Below, one piece after another: positions 1-7,233 of a DNA stretch of 53,051 bases. A program made the translations under genes and the position numbers. The notes beneath the pieces were generated by a model. The model saw only the letters and a list, made by a program, of their open reading frames with translations. It was not told the DNA's origin and searched no databases. How positions within the stretch are numbered: the stretch's first letter is position 1; the number at the start of each line of letters is the position of its first letter. Origin of the DNA: Burkholderiales bacterium (GTDB lineage Bacteria > Pseudomonadota > Gammaproteobacteria > Burkholderiales > Burkholderiaceae_E); the NCBI GenBank assembly GCA_017307915.1, contig JAFKGG010000370.1, positions 1-53,051 of the forward strand, read 5' to 3'.

Positions 1-1
1 C

Positions 2-1033
2 GTGTGTGCGCGTCGCGGCATGAAGGTCTGTCGGGAAAAGCGCGGCAGTCGCACCGATTTCCATGGCCCGTATCACCAGTGTAATTACGACCTCAAGGGC
101 AATCTTCAGGGCGTGCCGTTCCGTCGGGGCGTGAAGCAGGACGGCAAGGTCAACGGCGGCATGCCGAAGGATTTCCGCAATGCCGATCACGGCCTGTTGC
201 GGCTGCGCGTGACGACCCGGCACGGCGTGATCTTCGCTTCGTATTCAGACGACGTGGAGCCGATCGAAGAATATCTGACGCCCGAGATCCTCGCCGATTT
301 CGACGTGGTGTTCGCGGGCCGCAAGCTGAAGATTCTCGGCTACTACCGCAACGAGTTGCCGTGCAACTGGAAGATGTATCACGAGAATCTGAAGGATCCC
401 TACCACGCCACGCTGCTGCATTCGTTCCTGGTGGTGTTCGGGCTGCTGGTGGCCGGCAACAAGTCGATGATGCTGGCCGACGGCAAGCACGGCCGCCACG
501 GCACGATGGGCTCGGCCAAGACCGAAGACAAGTACGCCACCGTCAGCGAAGAAAACAAAAAGGAGATGCGCTCGTTCCACGAAGGGCTGCGGCTGCGCGA
601 CGACCGCTTCCTCGAATTCGTGCGCGAGTTCGATTCGCCGTGGTCGGTGACGATGCAGACGATCTGGCCGAACCTGATCGTGCAGCGCGAGATGAACACG
701 CTGGGCGTGCGCCACATCATTCCGAACGGGCCGAACAGCCAGATCATGCAGTGGACGATGTTCGGCTATGAAGATGATTCGCCCGAGATGCAGCGCCACC
801 GGCTGCGGCAGGGCAACCTGATGGGGCCCTCGGGTTTCCTCGGCCTGGAAGACAACGAGGCGATGAAATTCGTGCAGGAAGGCATCCGCCGCACCAACAG
901 CGATCTGCACGTGCTCAAGCTCGACAGCGGTCGCGTCGGCACATCGGAGTCGTTGATCTCGGAGGCGGCGATCCGCGCCATGTACAAGTACTACCGCGAA
1001 GTGATGGGCTTTGTCCCGGAGGCCGCCAAATGA
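2..1033 (+). CDS. Rieske ring-hydroxylating oxygenase alpha subunit (5'-partial), salicylate-5-hydroxylase/6-hydroxypicolinate-monooxygenase type
   Basis: The C-terminal 343 residues of a Rieske non-haem iron oxygenase large subunit are visible; the start lies before the window. The catalytic iron site is intact (D-P-Y-H then L-L-H, about residues 132-141), and the stretch GVPFRRGVKQDGKVNGGMP is typical of the NagG (salicylate 5-hydroxylase) branch. The Rieske cluster looks damaged: where the family has C-A-H-R-G and C-P-Y-H-Q-W this copy reads C-A-R-R-G and G-P-Y-H-Q-C, so two of the four cluster ligands are replaced, all within the first 90 bases of the window. The stop overlaps the beta-subunit start (ATGA). 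The next genes (decarboxylase, maleate isomerase, 2,5-dihydroxypyridine dioxygenase, maleamate amidase) suggest the substrate is 6-hydroxypicolinate rather than salicylate; that is inferred from context. Ferredoxin and reductase would have to lie upstream, outside the window. Confidence 0.85.
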   Translation: MCARRGMKVCREKRGSRTDFHGPYHQCNYDLKGNLQGVPFRRGVKQDGKVNGGMPKDFRNADHGLLRLRVTTRHGVIFASYSDDVEPIEEYLTPEILADFDVVFAGRKLKILGYYRNELPCNWKMYHENLKDPYHATLLHSFLVVFGLLVAGNKSMMLADGKHGRHGTMGSAKTEDKYATVSEENKKEMRSFHEGLRLRDDRFLEFVREFDSPWSVTMQTIWPNLIVQREMNTLGVRHIIPNGPNSQIMQWTMFGYEDDSPEMQRHRLRQGNLMGPSGFLGLEDNEAMKFVQEGIRRTNSDLHVLKLDSGRVGTSESLISEAAIRAMYKYYREVMGFVPEAAK

Positions 1034-1545
1034 AGGAACTGCTCGTCTATCAGCCGCGCAGCCTGGCGCCGGAGCGCGCCATCGCGCTGCGCTGCGAGAT
1101 CGAGGAATTCAATGCCGACTATTGCGCGGCGCTCGATGCCAACCAGGTCGAACTCTGGCCTGACTTCTTCACCGAAGATGCGATCTACCGGATCACCGGG
1201 CGCGAGAACGCCGAGCGCGATCTGGTCGTCGGGCTGGTGTATGCCGAAGGCCGCGACATGATGCACGACCGTGCCGTGGCGATCGCACGCACGCAGATGT
1301 TCGCGCCGCGCTACACGCTGCACGTGCTCGGGCAGACGCGCGTGATCAACGAATCCGAGCAGGGCATCCGCTCGCAGACCGCGTTCATGCTGTTGCAGAC
1401 GCTGGTCGAAGGGCCGACCACGCTGCATCTGGCCGGCACTTTCCATGATCGCTTCGTGCGCGTCGACGGCGCGCTGAAACTGGCCGAACGGCAGGTGATT
1501 CACGACACCAACGTACTGGCCAACGATCTCGTCTACCCGGTATGA
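1030..1545 (+). CDS. Ring-hydroxylating oxygenase beta (small) subunit
   Basis: A 171-residue protein of the SnoaL-like aromatic-ring-hydroxylating beta-subunit family. It begins with a helix (about residues 14-35, ERAIALRCEIEEFNADYC) followed by a D-x2-F-F-T-E-D-A-x-Y segment, the usual start of the cone-shaped beta fold. Beta subunits are structural in the alpha3beta3 oxygenase and carry no cofactor. The ATG overlaps the alpha-subunit stop by four bases, and its own stop overlaps a possible upstream ATG of the next gene, so the genes are translationally coupled. Its pairing with a NagG-like alpha subunit supports one oxygenase, probably the hydroxylase of a pyridine-carboxylate (picolinate-type) pathway. 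Confidence 0.85.
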   Translation: MKELLVYQPRSLAPERAIALRCEIEEFNADYCAALDANQVELWPDFFTEDAIYRITGRENAERDLVVGLVYAEGRDMMHDRAVAIARTQMFAPRYTLHVLGQTRVINESEQGIRSQTAFMLLQTLVEGPTTLHLAGTFHDRFVRVDGALKLAERQVIHDTNVLANDLVYPV

Positions 1546-1580
1546 CCGTGGTAGCCCATTTGCTTTCTGGAGACCACGCC

Positions 1581-2543
1581 GTGGCACGCATCCCGAAGAT
1601 CGCTTTCGAAGAGCATTACACGGCGCCCGGTTTCGCCGACTATTCGAAGGCATTCACCCAGCACATCTCGCCCGAGCTGGCCGCCTACCTGGGCCAGCGG
1701 CTGAACGATTTCGATGAGTTGCGCATCCAGGAAATGGATGCGGCCGGCGTCGAATACGTGATCCTGTCGCAGACCGGGCCCGGCGTACAGGCCGAGCCCG
1801 ACCTGCAGCAGGCACTTCGCCTGGCGGCGCAGAACAACGATTTCCTGGCCCAGCGCATCGCTGCGCATCCGACGCGGCTGGGCGGCTTCGCGCACCTGGC
1901 GATGCAGGATCCGGCCAAGGCCGCTGACGAACTGGAGCGCACCGTCAAGCAGCTCGGCTTCAAGGGTGCGCTGGTCAACGGCCACACGCGCGGCGTCTAT
2001 TACGACGACCGTGCCTATGACGTGTTCTGGGAACGGCTGCAAGCGCTCGACGTGCCGCTGTATCTGCACCCGATCGATCCGTTCACGGTGCCGCACGTGT
2101 ATGGCGGGCACCCCGAGATAGTCGGCGCCTGCTGGGGCTGGGGCGTCGAGACCGCGTCGCACGCGCTGCGGCTGCTGTTCGGCGGTGTGTTCGACCGCTT
2201 TCCGCGCGTGAAGGTGATCCTGGGCCACATGGGCGAGGGTCTGCCGTTTCAGCGCTGGCGCTTCGACAGCCGCTTCGCCGTCTATCCGCACGGCGTCACG
2301 CTGCAGCGCAAGCCCTCGGAATACATCGGCAGCAACATCGTCATCACCACCTCGGGTGTATGCTCGGGCGCGACGGTGGCCGGCGCGGTGGCCGAGATGG
2401 GGGCCGAGGCGGTACTGTTCTCGATCGACTATCCGTATGAATCGACGGCGCTGGCGGCCGAGTTCATCGAGTCGGCGCCGATCTCGGAAGAGGCGCGCCG
2501 GCTGGTGTGCTATGACAATGCCAAGCGGCTGTTCAAGCTATAG
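1581..2543 (+). CDS. Amidohydrolase-2 family decarboxylase (gamma-resorcylate/3,6-dihydroxypicolinate decarboxylase type)
   Basis: A TIM-barrel metal-dependent decarboxylase of about 320 residues. Visible metal or catalytic motifs are the N-terminal F-E-E-H-Y, Y-L-H-P-I-D-P-F, G-H-M-G-E-G-L-P and the late F-S-I-D-Y-P-Y-E aspartate, the same order as in gamma-resorcylate and 2,3-dihydroxybenzoate decarboxylases, which remove an aromatic carboxylate non-oxidatively. I chose the GTG at 1581 because GGAG at 1569-1572 sits eight bases before it and family members begin at this point; an in-frame ATG at 1542 overlapping the preceding stop is the alternative. In the picolinate pathway an enzyme of this family (PicC) decarboxylates 3,6-dihydroxypicolinate to 2,5-dihydroxypyridine, the substrate of the dioxygenase two genes downstream. 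The family is clear; the exact substrate is inferred from context. Confidence 0.85.
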   Translation: MARIPKIAFEEHYTAPGFADYSKAFTQHISPELAAYLGQRLNDFDELRIQEMDAAGVEYVILSQTGPGVQAEPDLQQALRLAAQNNDFLAQRIAAHPTRLGGFAHLAMQDPAKAADELERTVKQLGFKGALVNGHTRGVYYDDRAYDVFWERLQALDVPLYLHPIDPFTVPHVYGGHPEIVGACWGWGVETASHALRLLFGGVFDRFPRVKVILGHMGEGLPFQRWRFDSRFAVYPHGVTLQRKPSEYIGSNIVITTSGVCSGATVAGAVAEMGAEAVLFSIDYPYESTALAAEFIESAPISEEARRLVCYDNAKRLFKL

Positions 2544-2561
2544 CAGAGAAGGAAATTCGCC

Positions 2562-3314
2562 ATGCAGAAGCTCTATCGCATCGGGCAGATCGTGCCCAGC
2601 TCGAACACCACGATGGAAACCGAGATCCCGGCGATGCTGCTGGCGCGCCAGCAGATCCGGCCCGAGCGCTTCACCTTCCACAGCAGCCGCATGCGGATGA
2701 AAAAGGTGGTGAAGGAAGAGCTGGCTGCGATGGACGCCGAATCCGACCGCTGCGCGATCGAGCTGTCGGATGCGCGCGTCGACGTGCTCGGCTATGCCTG
2801 CCTGGTGGCGATCATGGCGATGGGCCATGGCTATCACCGCGTTTCGCAACAGCGGCTGGGCCAGCGCACGCAGGAAAACGGCGCGCCGGCGCCGGTGATC
2901 ACCAGCGCCGGCGCGCTGGTCGATGCGCTGAAAGTGATCGGCGCCGAGCGCATCGTGGTGGTGGCGCCGTACATGCAGCCGCTGACCGATCTGGTGGTGG
3001 ATTACATCCGCAACGAAGGCCACACGGTGGTTGATTCGCGCGCGCTGCAGATTCCCGATAACCTGGAAGTGGGCCGCCACGATGCGCAGCGCCTACCCGG
3101 CATCGTCAGCCAGCTCGACTATGCCAATGCCGACGCGATCGTGCTGTCGGCCTGCGTTCAGATGCCGTCGCTGCCGGTGATCGCCAAGGTCGAGGCGATG
3201 ACGCGCAAGCCGGTGATCACCGCGGCGGTGGCCACCACCTACGCGATGCTCAAGGCGCTCGACCTGGAGCCGGTGGTGCCTGGCGCCGGCGCATTGTTGT
3301 CGGGCGCGTATTGA
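2562..3314 (+). CDS. nicE: Maleate cis-trans isomerase
   Basis: A 250-residue member of the Asp/Glu racemase superfamily that converts maleate to fumarate, the last step before the TCA cycle in 2,5-dihydroxypyridine degradation. The opening IGQIVPSSNTTMETEIPA and the segment FTFHSSRMRM are near-identical to known maleate isomerases (MaiA/NicE). The two catalytic cysteines are in the expected places: Cys80 in YACLVAIM and Cys198 in SACVQMPS. AGAGAAGG-like ribosome-binding sequence lies just before the ATG. The gene sits between the decarboxylase and the dihydroxypyridine dioxygenase on the same strand with short gaps. In a picolinate cluster it would carry the name picG; maiA is a further synonym. 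Confidence 0.95.
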   Translation: MQKLYRIGQIVPSSNTTMETEIPAMLLARQQIRPERFTFHSSRMRMKKVVKEELAAMDAESDRCAIELSDARVDVLGYACLVAIMAMGHGYHRVSQQRLGQRTQENGAPAPVITSAGALVDALKVIGAERIVVVAPYMQPLTDLVVDYIRNEGHTVVDSRALQIPDNLEVGRHDAQRLPGIVSQLDYANADAIVLSACVQMPSLPVIAKVEAMTRKPVITAAVATTYAMLKALDLEPVVPGAGALLSGAY

Positions 3315-3347
3315 CTCCGCCCTGAGCCCGCAACCTGGAGTTTCATC

Positions 3348-4394
3348 ATGCCTGTCGGCGACTATCAACTGATCCAGGCTTGGCAGAAAGTGCTCGAGCT
3401 GTCGCAGCTCAAGCCGGGTCAGGCGGTCACCATCCTGACCAGCGCGGCCACGCACCCGCAGAACCTGTCGGCCGCCACGGTGGCGGCGCAATCGCTGGGG
3501 GCCGTCGTCAGCCGGCTCGATCTGCCGCCGCTGAACGCCGACAAGGCGCTCAGCCGCGACCCGTTCGCCTACCTGGGCGAGACGCCGCTGACCGGCAACC
3601 GGCCGGCGCTGGCGGCGCTCAAATCCAGCGATCTGGTGATCGACCTGATGACCTTGCTGTTCTCGCCCGAGCAGCACGAGATCCTGGCCGGTGGCACCAA
3701 GATCCTGCTGGCGGTGGAGCCGCCCGAGGTGCTGGTACGCACCGTGCCCACGTTGGCCGATCGCGCGCGGGTGCGCGCCGCCTGCGAGCGGCTGGGCCGT
3801 GCCAAGACCATGACGGTCACTTCGCGCGCCGGCACCGAGATCAATTTCGCGCTCGGCGAGTTTCCGGTGGTCGGCGAATACGGCTTCGTCGATGAGCCCG
3901 GGCGCTGGGATCACTGGCCCAGCGGCTTTCTGTTCACCTTCGCCAACGAGGGCGGTTCCAACGGCCGCATCGTGATCGACCGCGGCGACATCGTGCTGCC
4001 GCAGAAAAACTACGTGGCCGAGCCGATCACGCTGACGGTGGAGAAGGGCTTCGTCACCCGTATCGAGGGCGGCATCGACGCCGAGTTGCTGCGCGAATAC
4101 ATGGCCTCGTTCAAAGACCCCGAGGCTTATGCGATCTCGCACATCGGCTGGGGCTTGCAACCGCGCACCTACTGGTCGACGCTGTCGCTGTATGATCGCG
4201 AGCAGACGATCGCGATGGACGCGCGCGCCTTCGAGGGCAACTTCCTGTTCTCGCTGGGCCCGAACAACGAGGCCGGCGGCGCGCGCACCACCGCCTGCCA
4301 TATCGACATACCGCTACGCGCCTGCACCGTGAGCCTGGACGGCGAAGCCGTGGTTCGCGATGGCCAGGTGCTCGATGGAGAGAACGCACGATGA
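3348..4394 (+). CDS. nicX: 2,5-dihydroxypyridine 5,6-dioxygenase (copy 1)
   Basis: A 348-residue mononuclear Fe(II) extradiol-type dioxygenase that opens 2,5-dihydroxypyridine to N-formylmaleamate. The three iron ligands known for NicX fall at the same positions here: His265 in SHIGWGLQPR, and His318 and Asp320 in CHIDIPLR. Other family blocks are GRWDHWPSGF and LGPNNEAGG. The ATG has GGAG a few bases upstream. The 3' end overlaps the maleamate amidohydrolase start by four bases. A paralogue of the same length and with the same ligands is encoded at 10047-11105 in the neighbouring nicotinate module, so this copy probably serves the picolinate branch (picD in that nomenclature). Confidence 0.95.
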   Translation: MPVGDYQLIQAWQKVLELSQLKPGQAVTILTSAATHPQNLSAATVAAQSLGAVVSRLDLPPLNADKALSRDPFAYLGETPLTGNRPALAALKSSDLVIDLMTLLFSPEQHEILAGGTKILLAVEPPEVLVRTVPTLADRARVRAACERLGRAKTMTVTSRAGTEINFALGEFPVVGEYGFVDEPGRWDHWPSGFLFTFANEGGSNGRIVIDRGDIVLPQKNYVAEPITLTVEKGFVTRIEGGIDAELLREYMASFKDPEAYAISHIGWGLQPRTYWSTLSLYDREQTIAMDARAFEGNFLFSLGPNNEAGGARTTACHIDIPLRACTVSLDGEAVVRDGQVLDGENAR

Positions 4395-5023
4395 GTGAAG
4401 CTGCCCGCAACGACGAATCCGCCGTCTACCAGCGCCAGGGCTTTGGCACGGCGATGGCGCCGCGGCCGCCCTACGGCGTGCTGATCGTCGACTTCGTCAA
4501 CGGCTTTGCCGATCCGGCACAGTTCGGCGGGGGCAACATCGCGTCGGCGATCGAACGCACGGTGGGCCTGCTGGCCGCAGCGCGCGAGCGCGGCTGGCCG
4601 GTGGCGCATACGCGCATCGTGTTTGCCGACGACGATGCCGACGGCAACATCTTCACGCTGAAGGTGCCGGGCCTGCTGACGCTGAAGGAAGACACTCCGG
4701 CCAGCCAGGTGGTGCCGCAACTGACGCCGCGCGTGGGCGAACTGGTGGTTCGCAAGACGCTGCCCTCGGGTTTCTCCGGCACTTCTCTGGCGGCCTGGCT
4801 CACGCAGAAGGGCGTGCACACGCTGCTGGTGGCGGGTTGCACCACCAGCGGCTGCGTGCGCGCCAGCGTGGTCGATGCAATGTGCGGCGGCTTCCGGCCG
4901 CTGGTGGTCACCGATTGCGTCGGCGATCGCGCGATCGGCCCGCACGAGGCCAATCTGTTCGACATGGAGCAGAAATACGCGATTCTGATGTCGCGCGACG
5001 AGGCACTGGCCGCCACGGCTTGA
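4391..5023 (+). CDS. nicF: Maleamate amidohydrolase
   Basis: A 210-residue cysteine hydrolase of the isochorismatase-like family, deamidating maleamate to maleate. The catalytic triad is visible: Asp34 in LIVDFVNGF, Lys122 in VVRKTLPSGFSGT, and the nucleophile Cys155 in GCTTSGCVRAS. The SGFSGT element after the lysine is shared with NicF and N-carbamoylsarcosine amidase. It is the last plus-strand gene of the operon, joined by ATGA to the dioxygenase gene. The pathway needs an N-formylmaleamate deformylase between NicX and NicF, and none is encoded in this operon as seen. Confidence 0.93.
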   Translation: MSEAARNDESAVYQRQGFGTAMAPRPPYGVLIVDFVNGFADPAQFGGGNIASAIERTVGLLAAARERGWPVAHTRIVFADDDADGNIFTLKVPGLLTLKEDTPASQVVPQLTPRVGELVVRKTLPSGFSGTSLAAWLTQKGVHTLLVAGCTTSGCVRASVVDAMCGGFRPLVVTDCVGDRAIGPHEANLFDMEQKYAILMSRDEALAATA

Positions 5024-5050
5024 AGCGAATTCGCCGTGGGGGGCTGCGAC

Positions 5051-5068
5051 AAGGGCTGATCGGCCCTT
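5051..5068. terminator. Possible bidirectional terminator between nicF and the MarR gene
   Basis: AAGGGC (5051-5056) pairs with GCCCTT (5063-5068) around a six-base loop, in the 43-base gap between two convergent genes. The stem is short and there is no long T-run, so the assignment is tentative. Confidence 0.3.
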
Positions 5069-5591
5069 ATAGCCCTTTCAGCGAAGTGCGGCTGTACTGA
5101 TTGTTGGCTTCGACCAGCGTTGCCAGCAGCTTCATGAAGATCGCCTGATTGCGCACCGACAGCGGCGACAGCAGCCGCCGCTGCGCGCGCAGCATGCCGT
5201 CTTGCAACTGGCCCATCACGCGCAGGCCTTCAGGCGTGATTGCAGCCTGCCGCGAGCGGCGATCGAGCGCGTTGGTACGCCGCTCGATCAAGCCCTTTTC
5301 CTGCAGGCGCTTGAGCACATCGGCCGTGGTGGTGCGATCGAGCCCGAGCTCCATGGCCAGCGCCGTCTGGTCGAGCCAGGGGCTCAGCGATAGGGCCGTG
5401 AGAATGCCGTACTGCACCGGCGTGACGTTTTGCTCGGTGCATTCCTCGAAGAACATCGCATAGTGGATCTGGTTCAAGCGCCGCACCAGATAGCCGGGGC
5501 GCGACCACAGCACCTGTTTGGTCGGATCGAACGCTAGCTCGGAGCTGGGTCTTTTCTTGCGCTTGTTTGCTTGCGAGCCAGTCGCTGCCAT
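5067..5591 (-). CDS. MarR family transcriptional regulator (NicR/PicR-like)
   Basis: A 174-residue winged-helix repressor of the MarR family. The N-terminus is basic (KRKKRP); the DNA-binding core is LDQTALAMELGLDRTTTADVLKRLQEKGLIERR followed by the wing residues D-R-R-S-R, about residues 75-115 (quoted here in parts: helix-turn-helix LAMELGLDRTTTADVLKRL). NicR and PicR, which control nicotinate and picolinate catabolism in other bacteria, belong to this family. It converges on the operon ending in nicF. A dyad TTAGT-N6-ACTAA lies 29 bases upstream of its start, a plausible autoregulatory site. Which of the two local MarR proteins governs which operon cannot be told from sequence alone. Confidence 0.9.
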   Translation of the reverse strand: MAATGSQANKRKKRPSSELAFDPTKQVLWSRPGYLVRRLNQIHYAMFFEECTEQNVTPVQYGILTALSLSPWLDQTALAMELGLDRTTTADVLKRLQEKGLIERRTNALDRRSRQAAITPEGLRVMGQLQDGMLRAQRRLLSPLSVRNQAIFMKLLATLVEANNQYSRTSLKGL

Positions 5592-5619
5592 TTATGGATC
5601 CGCTATCGATGAGTTTTCT

Positions 5620-5635
5620 TTAGTGTACTGACTAA
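5620..5635. promoter_or_regulatory. Inverted repeat TTAGT-N6-ACTAA upstream of the MarR gene
   Basis: A perfect five-base inverted repeat with a six-base spacer (TTAGTGTACTGACTAA) lies 29-44 bases before the start of the MarR gene at 5591. It contains TAGTGTAC, which also occurs in the nicC operator at 6038-6051, so the two sites may be read by related MarR proteins. Its position fits autorepression; this is inference. Confidence 0.5.
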
Positions 5636-5822
5636 TTCGCCGAAATAGGCGTGGTCACTGCATATTTTTGATCTGGCGCCAAACTATCACATCGCGGCCG
5701 CAGCGCCGGCGATTGTCTCGCTGAATGCGGCTGCATTTTGTCGCCAGGATGCCGAAGATGATGCTGCCGGCCGGGCAGCGCGCAGGCTGTGGACAAGTCT
5801 GCGGATAAGTGCTGAGCAAGCC

Positions 5823-5863
5823 TTGCACAAGACGTGTGCAAATTGTGCCCAAGCTTGGGACAA
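5823..5863. repeat. Two adjacent perfect dyads
   Basis: TTGCACA (5823-5829) and TGTGCAA (5835-5841) form a seven-base inverted repeat around a five-base spacer. Two bases further on, the 12-base perfect palindrome CCCAAGCTTGGG (5848-5859) is flanked by TTGT and ACAA, giving a longer dyad with one bulged G. Neither resembles the GTGTACAC sites nearby. They may be operators for a further regulator or a structured RNA element; I cannot assign them. Confidence 0.45.
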
Positions 5864-5941
5864 GCGCTTGAAAACGCGTGTGCAGCAGCCGGGAGAAGTT
5901 TTCAGCGAGTACCGCGGAGACCGTCAGCGGCGATGCACACG

Positions 5942-5964
5942 CAAATAGGGTGTGTTCAAAGTAT
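5942..5964. promoter_or_regulatory. GTGTGT operator-like site, upstream copy in the nicC region
   Basis: The 14 bases CAAATAGGGTGTGT at 5942-5955 are identical to 14701-14714 upstream of the TRAP operon; the right half (TCAAAG) is less conserved than in the other copies. It lies about 90 bases upstream of the nicC promoter site and may be an auxiliary operator. Confidence 0.5.
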
Positions 5965-6026
5965 TCCGGGCGCAATTCAGCATGCCGCGGACAAGGGCAA
6001 GGCTGGGCTGGTCGTCTGCGCAAGGC

Positions 6027-6055
6027 TTCGCAAAGTCTAGTGTACACACTATAAT
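6027..6055 (+). promoter_or_regulatory. Predicted sigma-70 promoter of nicC
   Basis: A perfect -10 box TATAAT (6050-6055) is preceded, after exactly 17 bases, by TTCGCA (6027-6032), four of six matches to the -35 consensus. Transcription would start near 6062, about 30 bases before the nicC start codon. The palindrome at 6038-6051 occupies the spacer and touches the -10 box, so a protein bound there should block RNA polymerase. Confidence 0.65.
6038..6051. promoter_or_regulatory. nicC operator: TAGTGT-AC-ACACTA dyad
   Basis: A perfect six-base inverted repeat with a two-base spacer, holding the core GTGTACAC (6040-6047). Read on the minus strand it aligns with the sites at 11223-11244 and 14701-14724. 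It overlaps the spacer and -10 box of the predicted nicC promoter. A MarR protein, perhaps the one at 7234-7797, is the natural candidate to bind. Confidence 0.65.
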
Positions 6056-6092
6056 CGGCCGAAATGCTCTCACGCGGAAATAGGAGGCTTCC

Positions 6093-7226
6093 TTGGCCGG
6101 AACACCACGCATTGCAATCATCGGCGCAGGTCTTGGCGGCTGCACCGCCGCCGCCCTCTTGCATCAGGCAGGTTACGAAGTGCGCCTTTACGAGCAGGCG
6201 CCTGCCTTCTCGCGGCTTGGTGCCGGCATCCATCTCGGGCCCAACCTGATGCAGGTCATGCGGCGCGTTGGCATAGAAGAGCAGCTGGTGAAGGTGGGCA
6301 ACGAGCCTGACTTCTGGTACAGCCGCGACGGCCGCACCGGCGAAATCACGGGCAAGGTGCCTTTGAGTGATTCGCGAGTGCGCTATGGCGCGCCCTATCT
6401 CACGATTCACCGGGGCGACTTCGCGCAGTTGCTGGCCGACGCCGTGCCGGCCAGCATATTGAAGTACGGCAAGAAGGTGGATAGCGTCGAAGACACCGGG
6501 GACGACGTCCGCTTGGTGTTTTCAGATGGCACGACCGAGACCGCAGACATCGTCGTGGGCGCGGACGGCGTGAACTCGGTGGTCCGGGAACGTCTGCTGG
6601 GGCCGGAGCTGCCCCAGCATACCGGCTATGCCGCGCACCGCGCAGTGTTCCGTACGCCGATGCAGTCGCTCGACCTGCCATTCGACATGTGCACCAAGTG
6701 GTGGGCCGACGACCGCCACATGATGGTTTACTACGTTACGCGCAAGAAGGATGAGATCTATTTCGTCACCGGCGTGCCCGGCGGCGAAGACTGGAATCTC
6801 GATGTGCGTTACACGCCCAGCACGAAGCAGGAGTTGCGCGAGACCTTCGCCGGCTGGCACCCCACCGTGCAGGCGTTGATCGAAGAAGCCCAGGAGATCA
6901 CCTTCTGGCCGTTGCTGGAGCGTGATCCGCTGCCGCTGTGGAGCCGCGGTCGCATGGTGCTGTTGGGGGACGCGTGCCACCCCATGAAGCCCCACATGGG
7001 CCAGGGCGCCGCGATGGCGATCGAAGATGCCGGCATGCTGGTGCGCTGCCTGCGCGAACTCGGGCCGCATCGCTACGAGCAGGCTTTCAAGCTGTATGAA
7101 ACCAATCGCAGCGGGCGCGCGGCGAAGGTGCAGAAGGTTTCTCACGAGAACACGTGGCTCAGGCGGGATGAAGATCCGTCATGGTGCTTCGGTTATGATG
7201 TGTTCTCCGTGCCTTTGATGCAGTAA
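6093..7226 (+). CDS. nicC: 6-hydroxynicotinate 3-monooxygenase
   Basis: A 377-residue FAD-dependent group A aromatic hydroxylase that converts 6-hydroxynicotinate to 2,5-dihydroxypyridine with loss of CO2, using NADH and O2. The FAD motifs are G-A-G-L-G-G near residue 11, the DG motif V-G-A-D-G around residue 155-159 and G-D-A-C-H-P near residue 292. Residues known to matter in NicC are conserved: His47 in AGIHLGP, and His209 and Tyr213 in DRHMMVYY. The start is TTG at 6093, supported by AGGAGG at 6082-6087 five bases upstream. The gene has its own promoter and operator and is followed after seven bases by a MarR regulator, so the two are probably co-transcribed. Identity to NicC of pseudomonads looks high throughout. 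Confidence 0.93.
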   Translation: MAGTPRIAIIGAGLGGCTAAALLHQAGYEVRLYEQAPAFSRLGAGIHLGPNLMQVMRRVGIEEQLVKVGNEPDFWYSRDGRTGEITGKVPLSDSRVRYGAPYLTIHRGDFAQLLADAVPASILKYGKKVDSVEDTGDDVRLVFSDGTTETADIVVGADGVNSVVRERLLGPELPQHTGYAAHRAVFRTPMQSLDLPFDMCTKWWADDRHMMVYYVTRKKDEIYFVTGVPGGEDWNLDVRYTPSTKQELRETFAGWHPTVQALIEEAQEITFWPLLERDPLPLWSRGRMVLLGDACHPMKPHMGQGAAMAIEDAGMLVRCLRELGPHRYEQAFKLYETNRSGRAAKVQKVSHENTWLRRDEDPSWCFGYDVFSVPLMQ

Positions 7227-7233
7227 CAAGCCT

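Larger units (their letters stand above)
5592..6092. other. 500-base divergent intergenic region, no gene, rich in dyads
   Basis: No open reading frame here has coding character or a ribosome-binding site. The stretch separates the MarR gene (minus) from nicC (plus) and carries five dyad-like sites: 5620-5635, 5823-5841, 5843-5863, 5943-5964 and 6038-6051, plus a recognisable sigma-70 promoter at 6027-6055. Its length is unusual in a window where gaps are mostly below 150 bases. Confidence 0.6.

Noticed and set aside
5788-5808. Two near-matches to DnaA boxes (TGTGGACAA and TGCGGATAA)
   Set aside because: Each has one mismatch, there is no AT-rich unwinding segment, no dnaA or rep gene, and no further boxes at regular spacing. 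An origin is not supported.
5655-6410. A 251-codon minus-strand frame across the nicC upstream region
   Set aside because: It runs antisense into nicC, has no ribosome-binding site and no recognisable domain; the region is better explained as regulatory.
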